Positions 8,167 through 13,919 of a DNA stretch of 13,919 nt are shown here, in pieces. Under the pieces are notes generated by a model. The model was not told the origin of the DNA. It ran no database searches and worked only from the letters and a program-made list of their open reading frames with translations. The DNA lies in contig JBCBZE010000051.1 of assembly GCA_039815505.1 (NCBI GenBank), forward strand, positions 1 through 13,919, read 5' to 3'. The translations under genes were made by a program, and so were the position numbers. Numbering within the stretch: position 1 is the stretch's first letter; each line of letters begins with the position of its first letter. Source of the stretch: CANLWN01 sp039815505 (GTDB taxonomy: Bacteria > Bacteroidota > Bacteroidia > Flavobacteriales > Flavobacteriaceae).

Positions 8167-8229
8167 AGTATTGAGTATTAAGGCGATTGCCATGAATATC
8201 CCGATACTAGCTACTAATCACTAAATACT
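8167..8229 (+). repeat. Imperfect inverted repeat in the fadA-fadE spacer
   Basis: AGTATTGAGTATTA (8167-8180) can pair with TAATCACTAAATACT (8215-8229), giving roughly 13 base pairs with one mismatch and one bulged base around a 34-base loop. The 3' arm ends five bases before the fadE ATG, so a folded mRNA would place the stem against the ribosome entry site. The pairing is AU-rich and has no following T-tract, so it is not a terminator. It could affect mRNA stability or relative expression of fadA and fadE, or be a decayed intergenic repeat. I see no TAnnTTTG element in this spacer. Confidence 0.4.
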
Positions 8230-8234
8230 GAAGA

Positions 8235-10046
8235 ATGAGTACGGAAACAATAGAAAAAGATATACTGAGAGGCGGACAGTTCTTGGTAAAAGAGACTGAA
8301 TGTGAGGATGTGTTTACACTTGAAGATCTATCCGAAGAACAAAAAATGATGCGCGATAGTACCAAAGAGTTCGTAGATCGTGAGCTTTGGGCACATTGGG
8401 AGCGCTTTGAGAAGAAAGATTATGCCTATACGGCAGAAACGATGAGACACGCCGGAGAGCTTGGCCTTTTGGGTATTGCCGTACCCGAAGCTTATGGTGG
8501 ATTGGGAATGGGGTTTGTTTCCACCATGTTGGTCTGTGACTACATTTCAGGTGCTACGGGATCTTTTAGTACGGCTTTTGGCGCACATACGGGTATAGGT
8601 ACCATGCCCATAACTTTATACGGAAACGAGGAGCAAAAGAAAAAATATGTTCCTAAGTTGGCTACTGGAGAATGGTTTGGAGCCTACTGTTTAACGGAAC
8701 CTGGAGCTGGTTCGGATGCCAATTCCGGTAAGACCAAGGCCGTTTTATCCGATGATGGAAAGTACTATTCCATTACAGGTCAAAAAATGTGGATTTCCAA
8801 TGCCGGTTTTTGCAACCTATTTATCGTCTTTGCACGTATTGAAGACGATAAGAATATTACCGGTTTCATTGTGGAGAACAATCCTGAAAATGGCATCACC
8901 TTGGGAGATGAAGAAAAGAAATTGGGTATCCATTCCTCCTCTACCCGACAAGTATTCTTCAATGAGTGCAAGGTGCCTGTTGAAAATATGCTTTCCGAGC
9001 GTGGAAACGGTTTTAAAATAGCTATGAACGCCCTTAACGTAGGACGTATTAAATTAGCGGCAGCTTGCTTGGATGCGCAACGAAGGGTAATCACCGAAGC
9101 TGTGAAATATGCTAATGAACGTTTACAATTTAAAACACCCATCATCAATTTTGGAGCGATCAAGTCAAAAATTGCTACCATGGCTACCAATGCATATGCA
9201 GGTGAGTCCGCAAGTTATAGGGCGGCCAAGAACATTGAGGATAGAATAGCTATTCGCGAGGCCGAAGGAAATTCGCACCAAGAGGCAGAACTTAAAGGTG
9301 TAGAGGAATATGCTATTGAATGTTCCATACTCAAAGTAGCGGTTTCCGAAGACTGTCAAACCACTACGGACGAGGGTATCCAAGTTTTTGGAGGCATGGG
9401 CTTTAGTGCGGACACCCCCATGGAATCTGCTTGGAGAGATTCCCGTATTGCCCGTATTTATGAAGGTACCAATGAAATCAATAGAATGTTGGCCGTTGGT
9501 ATGTTGGTCAAAAAAGCCATGAAGGGTCATGTAGATCTTTTGGGTCCTGCAACCGCCGTAGGTGAAGAACTTATGGGTATCCCCTCTTTTGACGCTCCTG
9601 ATTTTTCCGAACTGTTTGCCGAGGAAAAAGACCTATTGGCCCGTTTAAAGAAGGTATTCTTAATGGTTGCAGGAAGTGCAGTACAAAAATTTGGACCGGA
9701 CTTGGAAAAACATCAACAATTATTGATGGCGGCTTCGGATATCCTCATAGAGGTATATATGGCGGAATCCACCTTGCTCAGAACAGAGAAAAATGCAAAA
9801 CGTTTTGGGGAAGCATCCCAAGCGACCCAAATAGCAATGTCTAGATTGTACCTATACAATGCGGTTGATATTATTACCCAAAAAGGAAAAGAGGCGATTG
9901 TTTCTTTTTCGGAAGGTGATGAGCAACGTATGATGTTGATGGGACTAAAACGTTTTACAAAGTATACAAATCAACCTAACGTAGTAGCTTTACGCACACA
10001 AATTGCGGACAAAGTAGCTGCGGACAACGGTTATACCTTTGACTAA
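8235..10046 (+). CDS. fadE: Acyl-CoA dehydrogenase, long form (FadE/VLCAD-like)
   Basis: This 603-residue FAD enzyme introduces the trans-2 double bond into acyl-CoA. The N-terminal helical domain (about 30-145) contains PEAYGGLGMG; the beta domain has YCLTEPGAGSDANS (151-164) and KMWISNA (184-190), which contact FAD and substrate; the C-terminal helical domain has QVFGGMGFSADTP (383-395) and RIYEGTNEINR, where Glu410 is the expected catalytic base. An extra region of about 170 residues (430-603) follows, as in very-long-chain dehydrogenases and in B. subtilis FadE (594 residues), which suggests a preference for long acyl chains. The electron acceptor should be ETF, whose genes are not in this window. 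It is the last gene of the marR-fadN-fadA-fadE operon, 84 bases after fadA, and is followed by a strong terminator 33 bases past its stop. Confidence 0.95.
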   Translation: MSTETIEKDILRGGQFLVKETECEDVFTLEDLSEEQKMMRDSTKEFVDRELWAHWERFEKKDYAYTAETMRHAGELGLLGIAVPEAYGGLGMGFVSTMLVCDYISGATGSFSTAFGAHTGIGTMPITLYGNEEQKKKYVPKLATGEWFGAYCLTEPGAGSDANSGKTKAVLSDDGKYYSITGQKMWISNAGFCNLFIVFARIEDDKNITGFIVENNPENGITLGDEEKKLGIHSSSTRQVFFNECKVPVENMLSERGNGFKIAMNALNVGRIKLAAACLDAQRRVITEAVKYANERLQFKTPIINFGAIKSKIATMATNAYAGESASYRAAKNIEDRIAIREAEGNSHQEAELKGVEEYAIECSILKVAVSEDCQTTTDEGIQVFGGMGFSADTPMESAWRDSRIARIYEGTNEINRMLAVGMLVKKAMKGHVDLLGPATAVGEELMGIPSFDAPDFSELFAEEKDLLARLKKVFLMVAGSAVQKFGPDLEKHQQLLMAASDILIEVYMAESTLLRTEKNAKRFGEASQATQIAMSRLYLYNAVDIITQKGKEAIVSFSEGDEQRMMLMGLKRFTKYTNQPNVVALRTQIADKVAADNGYTFD

Positions 10047-10079
10047 TTCAGATTGAAACTTTTGTTATGAGACAGAAGT

Positions 10080-10111
10080 AAAAACCGCTCCTATTCGGAG
10101 CGGTTTTTTTT
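10080..10111. terminator. Strong bidirectional intrinsic terminator
   Basis: CCGCTCC (10085-10091) pairs perfectly with GGAGCGG (10097-10103) around the loop TATTC; the stem is extended by five A on the left and T on the right. The right side is a run of eight T and the left a run of five A, so the hairpin can terminate transcription from both directions. It closes the fadE operon on the + strand and the minus-strand gene whose stop codon (10113-10115) lies two bases away. Confidence 0.93.
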
Positions 10112-10112
10112 A

Positions 10113-11351
10113 TTACCAAATGGAGTAGCCCACGGATAGTGAAATCTGAGAAAGATTGTCCCTATTCCGGTCAATTAAATTTTGATCTATTAAATAATTG
10201 AATCTTACATAGAATTTTTTGTTGAAGGAATACCCGATTCCAAACGATGGAACGATGTCATTGCTTCTTGAGATAGTTGCAAATTCACTGGTTTCTGGTG
10301 GTCTACTAATTATTCCATTAAAAATGCGAGTCTGGGTGAAAGACGGGTTTGAGTAAAAATTCACTGCAACCGCGGCATCCAAAAAAATATCACTTTTTTC
10401 GCTTAATCCTATATAATAACGAAAGCCAAGTGCCAATTCAATAACGTTCACATCCAAGTTAAGCGTAGACCCCGAAAGTTCACCAATTGGCAAACTTAGT
10501 TCATTGGAAACCTTTGAATATTGTAATCCTAGAAAAATTGAAGCATTTCTTTTTGTTATGCTTCCGATAAAAGCCTCTAATTCCAATCCTCCCTTTGCAG
10601 CAATCTCGTCATCAAAACTAAAAACTTGCCCTGTATTCAAGTTTCTGGTCTCATAGCCATTTTGTTGAGCACCTCCCCAAACTTTTAAACTTGCCGATGA
10701 AAATAACCCTTGCTTTAGCTCATTTTTATACACTTTATAATCGGAATCTCCTAAACAACGATTTAAGTCTCCAAAATATACCAGCATAGATTTGGTATCA
10801 TATTGAAGACTTTGGATATCAGTCCCATTTTGACAATTGTAGTCTTTTAGGAGTTGTCTTTTAAAAAGACTGTTCCTTTTTATTTTAAAATTATTGTCTA
10901 AATACTCCTTGTAAAGTAGTGTTTCAATTTGGCCGTTTAATTTCTCAATAAGAAAAACTTCTTCTGCTGCATTAATAACACGATATAAGGAAACTTTTCC
11001 TTGTAGTAGTACTAAAGCAAATTGTTTCCTTTGCACAAGGGTAGGCTCTGCACTCGTATTCTTGTCGCTCGTTTTAGACTTTGTAAGCGGTATCTTGGCA
11101 TCTATGCTCTTAAATTTAAATTCTTCGCCAATTCCGAATTCCATGCAGTTGTCATAGTTCAACTCCAGTACTTCGGAATCTTCTTTTAATCTGTAAAACA
11201 CGGTCTGGGGAGATTCTCTCCACTTCATATTCTGAATCAAGCATTCAATTCTGTTATTGTCGTTATCAATAAAGTACCCCGTTTCAAATTCTTGCGCCAT
11301 TATAGTACCATAAGTCAATAATCCAATAAATACGATAATAAGTTCTCTCAT
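10113..11351 (-). CDS. Secreted/outer-membrane protein of unknown function with predicted C-terminal beta-barrel
   Basis: This is a 412-residue protein. A signal peptide is clear: MRELIIVFIGLLTYGTIMAQ, with likely cleavage before Gln20 and no lipobox cysteine. The N-terminal part (about 21-200) starts FETGYFIDNDNNRIECLIQNMKW, a pattern I recognise from uncharacterised Bacteroidota proteins but cannot name. It contains four scattered cysteines (at IECLI, DNCME, DYNCQ and NRCLG). From about 225 to the end the sequence alternates polar and hydrophobic residues in strand-like blocks (SLKVWGGA, GLELEAFIG, ASIFLGLQYSKV, VIELALGFRYYIG, SDIFLDAAVAVNFYS, IVPSFGIGYSFN, FYVRFNYL, ISLSVGYSIW) and ends in Trp, as outer-membrane barrels do. 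The DNA appears more AT-rich than its neighbours. It converges on fadE across a shared terminator and diverges from the decarboxylase gene. Function unknown; barrel topology inferred by eye. Confidence 0.75.
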   Translation of the reverse strand: MRELIIVFIGLLTYGTIMAQEFETGYFIDNDNNRIECLIQNMKWRESPQTVFYRLKEDSEVLELNYDNCMEFGIGEEFKFKSIDAKIPLTKSKTSDKNTSAEPTLVQRKQFALVLLQGKVSLYRVINAAEEVFLIEKLNGQIETLLYKEYLDNNFKIKRNSLFKRQLLKDYNCQNGTDIQSLQYDTKSMLVYFGDLNRCLGDSDYKVYKNELKQGLFSSASLKVWGGAQQNGYETRNLNTGQVFSFDDEIAAKGGLELEAFIGSITKRNASIFLGLQYSKVSNELSLPIGELSGSTLNLDVNVIELALGFRYYIGLSEKSDIFLDAAVAVNFYSNPSFTQTRIFNGIISRPPETSEFATISRSNDIVPSFGIGYSFNKKFYVRFNYLIDQNLIDRNRDNLSQISLSVGYSIW

Positions 11352-11425
11352 TCTTTGGCTTTAAGTTTATCCCTAACTAGTTGATATATTAAAAACCAAA
11401 AATGCTACTTTAATTCCGTTTTCGC

Positions 11426-11434
11426 TATTTTTTG
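11426..11434 (+). promoter_or_regulatory. Possible -7 promoter element of the decarboxylase gene
   Basis: TATTTTTTG resembles TAnnTTTG with one extra T and sits 24 bases before the ATG at 11459. It overlaps a potential TTG start at 11432, which argues that the TTG is not the real start. No clear -33 TTG is visible, so the call is weak. Confidence 0.28.
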
Positions 11435-11458
11435 TTGTCAAAAGACCTATTTTTAAGT

Positions 11459-12892
11459 ATGAAGTCCAAAATTTTAGAAAACGCATATTCATCAGAGAAT
11501 TTCAGAAAAAACGGGCATCAGCTAATTGATCAATTGGCCGATCATTTAGAGGATACCCTTAGCGAAAAATCCAAAAAGGTAATCCGCTGGAACGAACCCG
11601 ATAGGGAATATCAATTTTGGAAAGACCATCTAAAAAATGACGATGCATCGCCATTTTTCCCAGAGGTCATGAAGCGTTCCATCCACTTACATCATCCCGG
11701 ATACATAGGACATCAAGCTTCTCCAACAGCGCCAATAACGGCTTTGACCCATATGATGGGTGGATTGCTCAACAATGGTATGGCCGTCTATGAGATGGGT
11801 ATGGCCGTGACGATGATCGAAAAAACGGTAACCGACTTTTTATGTGAAAAAATTGGTTTCAACACGCAAGCCGATGGTTTCCTTACCTCAGGAGGTACTT
11901 TGGCCAATCTTACCGCTTTGCTTGCCGCAAGAAAAGCAAGGGCCTCTTATGATGTTTGGAACGAGGGAAATCAAAAGCCATTGGGCATAATGGTGAGCGA
12001 AGAAGCGCATTACTGTGTGGATAGGGCCGCTAAAATCATGGGGCTTGGGGAACAAGGCGTTATTAAAATACCGGTTACTAAAGATTTTAAAATGGATACA
12101 GGGGTCCTGGAATCCTATTTCCAAAAAGCAACCGATAAGGGGATAGAGGTTTTTGCACTGGTAGGCAGTGCGCCCTCCACGGCTACGGGTATCTATGATA
12201 ATCTGGAAATACTGGCCAACTTTAGTTATAAACATGGGCTTTGGTTCCATGTGGATGGCGCCCATGGCGGAGCCGCTATTTTTTCTCCGAAATATGAACA
12301 CACCATTAAAGGAATCCATAAAGCGGATTCCGTAATTATAGATGGCCATAAAATGATGATGATGCCCATGATTACCACGGCCTTATTATTTAAAAATGGG
12401 CAGGACTCTTTTACGACCTTTCATCAAAAAGCCGATTATTTGTTGGGACAGACCGATGCCGATTGGTACAATTCTGGAAAACGCACTTTTGAGTGCACCA
12501 AGACCATGATGTCCATGCACTGGTACATCTTACTAAAAACCTATGGTGAGGAACTCTTTAACGAGTATGTTACAACACTCTACGATCTAGGCCGCGATTT
12601 TGGAGAAATGATCCTCAAGGACAATGCATTTGAACTGACCGTTAAGCCTATGTCCAACATCGTTTGTTTCCGATATATCCAAGGAGATTTAGATGATGAA
12701 ACCTTGGATATGACCAATGCAAAAATACGACAGGAGCTCTTGGAAGAGGGGGAATTTTATATCGTACAGACCAAACTCAAAGGGAAGCATTTTTTTAGGG
12801 TAACCCTTATGAATCCTTTTACGACCATTGATCATCTAAACCGATTATTGGTCAGTATAAAGCAGAAAGGACATAAACTAGTATATAAGTAA
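11459..12892 (+). CDS. Pyridoxal-phosphate-dependent decarboxylase, group II (DDC/GAD-like)
   Basis: This is a 477-residue protein from the ATG at 11459; an in-frame TTG nine codons upstream is disfavoured because the extra residues do not look like family sequence. It is a fold-type I PLP enzyme of the aromatic amino acid, glutamate and diaminobutyrate decarboxylase group. Seen: HPGYIGHQ near the N-terminus (about 79-86), GFLTSGGTLANL (140-151), EEAHYCVDRA with His184 to stack on the cofactor, GLWFHVDGAHGG with Asp266 to bind the pyridine nitrogen, and VIIDGHKMMMMP with Lys298 as the Schiff-base lysine. These correspond in order and spacing to His192, Asp271 and Lys303 of mammalian DOPA decarboxylase. 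The substrate cannot be decided; aromatic amino acids, 2,4-diaminobutyrate or aspartate are possible. It is a lone gene: the left neighbour diverges and the right neighbour converges, so genomic context gives no pathway. Confidence 0.9.
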   Translation: MKSKILENAYSSENFRKNGHQLIDQLADHLEDTLSEKSKKVIRWNEPDREYQFWKDHLKNDDASPFFPEVMKRSIHLHHPGYIGHQASPTAPITALTHMMGGLLNNGMAVYEMGMAVTMIEKTVTDFLCEKIGFNTQADGFLTSGGTLANLTALLAARKARASYDVWNEGNQKPLGIMVSEEAHYCVDRAAKIMGLGEQGVIKIPVTKDFKMDTGVLESYFQKATDKGIEVFALVGSAPSTATGIYDNLEILANFSYKHGLWFHVDGAHGGAAIFSPKYEHTIKGIHKADSVIIDGHKMMMMPMITTALLFKNGQDSFTTFHQKADYLLGQTDADWYNSGKRTFECTKTMMSMHWYILLKTYGEELFNEYVTTLYDLGRDFGEMILKDNAFELTVKPMSNIVCFRYIQGDLDDETLDMTNAKIRQELLEEGEFYIVQTKLKGKHFFRVTLMNPFTTIDHLNRLLVSIKQKGHKLVYK

Positions 12893-12936
12893 CAGTATAT
12901 TCCAAAGAGCTACCTTATAAAATACCTTACCCGTTC

Positions 12937-13000
12937 AGCTAGAAGATTTAAGTACTAGCTTCCTCCTAATTCCGTCATCCAAAGCTTCTTATCTAAGAAG
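12937..13000. repeat. Two weak inverted repeats between convergent genes
   Basis: The 124-base gap between the decarboxylase and the GH15 gene holds AGCTAG/CTAGCT (12937-12942 and 12955-12960, 12-base loop) and CTTCTT/AAGAAG (12985-12990 and 12995-13000, 4-base loop). Both are short and neither is followed by a T-tract on either strand, so they are poor candidates for the terminators expected here. Confidence 0.25.
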
Positions 13001-13016
13001 AAATAAGGGTACCTAT

Positions 13017-13919
13017 TTATCGCAACGATTCCAACACCACCGCATCCCTATCCTTTTTGGAAAAATTAACGGCACATTCGATCAAAGCCAAATGTGAATA
13101 GGCTTGGGGGAAATTACCCAGCAATCGTTTGGTCTTAAAATCGATATCCTCGCTAAACAGCCCCAAGTGATTGCTATAGCTTAAGAGCTGATCAAAATGC
13201 TGCATCGCCTTTTCTTCTTCCCCGATCTTAAAAAGACTATTGATAAACCAAAAAGTACAGATCGTAAAAGAGGATGAGGGCAATCCAAAATCGTCCTCGT
13301 TCTTATATCGGTATAAGAGACCATCATTACATAGGTCTGCTTCAATAGCTTTTACGGTACTTACGAACTTAGGGTCCTTGGCATCGATAAAGTTATAGGA
13401 CTCCATCAACAATACCGAAGCATCCAAGTGAGGGGAACCATACGATTGCGTGAAGGCATTGACGGTAGGATTCCATGAATTCTCAAGGATATCTGCCTTA
13501 ATTTCCTGTTCTAATTTCATCCATTTTTCTACTTTTCCCTCCTTGTGAAATATGCGCGCCACTTTAATGGCCCTATCTATGGCCACCCAGCAAAGTACCT
13601 TGGAAAAGGTAAAATGTCTGTCTTCGGCACGGAACTCCCATATGCCTTTATCCGGTTCCCTCCAGTGCTTCGCCACGATCCAAACAATACCTTTGGTAAT
13701 GCCCCAAAGTTCCTCGCCATTCTCAATATCGGTGCTAAACTTGGCCAATTGTTCATAGATGACATCCATTAGAATGCCGTAAATATCATTTTGACGTTGC
13801 CGGTATGCCGCATTTCCTGTCCTAACCGGCTTGGAACCTTTATAACCGCTTAGGTGATCTAGTGTTTCCTCGGTAAGCGTTTTCTCCTTATTGATCCCGT
13901 ACATGATCTGCAACTTCTC
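13017..13919 (-). CDS. Glycoside hydrolase family 15 protein (glucoamylase/trehalase-like), C-terminal part
   Basis: The frame runs off the right edge, so only the last 300 residues of a protein typically near 600 are present; the N-terminus lies beyond the window. It is the (alpha/alpha)6 catalytic domain of GH15, which hydrolyses terminal alpha-glucosidic bonds in maltodextrins or trehalose. Seen, in order: LQIMYGINKEKTLTEETLDH and GYKGSKPVRTGNAAYRQ (substrate-binding loops), REPDKGIWEFR with the probable catalytic acid Glu at 13635-13637, HFTFSKVLCWVAIDRAI, then GLFSEDIDFKTKRLLGNFPQ with the probable base Glu at 13149-13151, and NFPQAYSHLALI near the C-terminus. No signal peptide can be judged. 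Bacterial GH15 members of this type include trehalases and glucoamylases, and the two cannot be told apart here. It converges on the decarboxylase gene. Confidence 0.92.
   Translation of the reverse strand, partial: EKLQIMYGINKEKTLTEETLDHLSGYKGSKPVRTGNAAYRQRQNDIYGILMDVIYEQLAKFSTDIENGEELWGITKGIVWIVAKHWREPDKGIWEFRAEDRHFTFSKVLCWVAIDRAIKVARIFHKEGKVEKWMKLEQEIKADILENSWNPTVNAFTQSYGSPHLDASVLLMESYNFIDAKDPKFVSTVKAIEADLCNDGLLYRYKNEDDFGLPSSSFTICTFWFINSLFKIGEEEKAMQHFDQLLSYSNHLGLFSEDIDFKTKRLLGNFPQAYSHLALIECAVNFSKKDRDAVVLESLR

Noticed and set aside
11432..11458. TTG start for the decarboxylase nine codons upstream
   Set aside because: The added residues do not look like family sequence, and the TTG overlaps a likely -7 element; the ATG at 11459 is preferred.
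11888..12349. 153-codon open frame on the minus strand
   Set aside because: It is antisense to conserved catalytic motifs of the decarboxylase and has no domain resemblance.
12985..13000. Possible terminator between the decarboxylase and GH15 genes
   Set aside because: The stem is only six pairs of mostly A/T and has no T-tract on either strand.
1..13919. Mobile element, CRISPR, defence or tRNA/rRNA content
   Set aside because: No transposase, integrase, terminal repeats, spaced direct repeats or RNA gene signatures were seen on either strand; the genes are metabolic and compactly arranged.

Overview
The window looks like chromosomal DNA from a marine-type member of the Flavobacteriaceae (Bacteroidota). 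The protein sequences are typical of that group: a single-chain PurL with the GGFSNSDVLGS variant, a FadD15-like acyl-CoA ligase, and a beta-barrel protein ending in an aromatic residue. At least one promoter carries the Bacteroidota -7 element TAnnTTTG, and Shine-Dalgarno sequences are not conspicuous. This assignment rests on protein style and promoter type, not on a marker gene.

Layout. From 2 to 1936 on the + strand lie the 3' end of purL, a Tat-exported DinB-fold protein and a GNAT acetyltransferase, closely spaced. A 138-base gap precedes a long-chain acyl-CoA ligase (2075-3847). A 238-base gap then holds a perfect 28-bp palindrome set against a -7 promoter element. It leads into a MarR-family regulator and a beta-oxidation operon (4086-10046): an HAD-ECH fusion (FadN type), a thiolase (FadA) and a long acyl-CoA dehydrogenase (FadE). 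The operon ends at a strong, symmetric hairpin (10080-10111), which also lies immediately past the stop of a minus-strand gene for a secreted or outer-membrane protein of unknown function (10113-11351). Divergent from that gene is a group II PLP-dependent decarboxylase (11459-12892). The right edge cuts through a GH15 family glycoside hydrolase on the minus strand (13017-13919).

How the genes work together. The ligase activates fatty acids to acyl-CoA. FadE makes the enoyl-CoA, FadN hydrates and oxidises it, and FadA cleaves it to acetyl-CoA, so the window encodes a full saturated fatty-acid degradation cycle except for the electron-transfer flavoprotein. The order fadN-fadA-fadE and the protein lengths closely match the Bacillus subtilis fadNAE operon, but the local regulator here is MarR-type rather than TetR-type FadR. 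The palindrome directly upstream is the best candidate operator, which suggests an autoregulated, probably acyl-CoA or fatty-acid responsive switch.

I see no mobile element, CRISPR array, tRNA, rRNA or defence system. Most of the window is well-understood metabolism. The points most worth a second look are the MarR operator, the Tat-exported DinB protein and the uncharacterised barrel protein.
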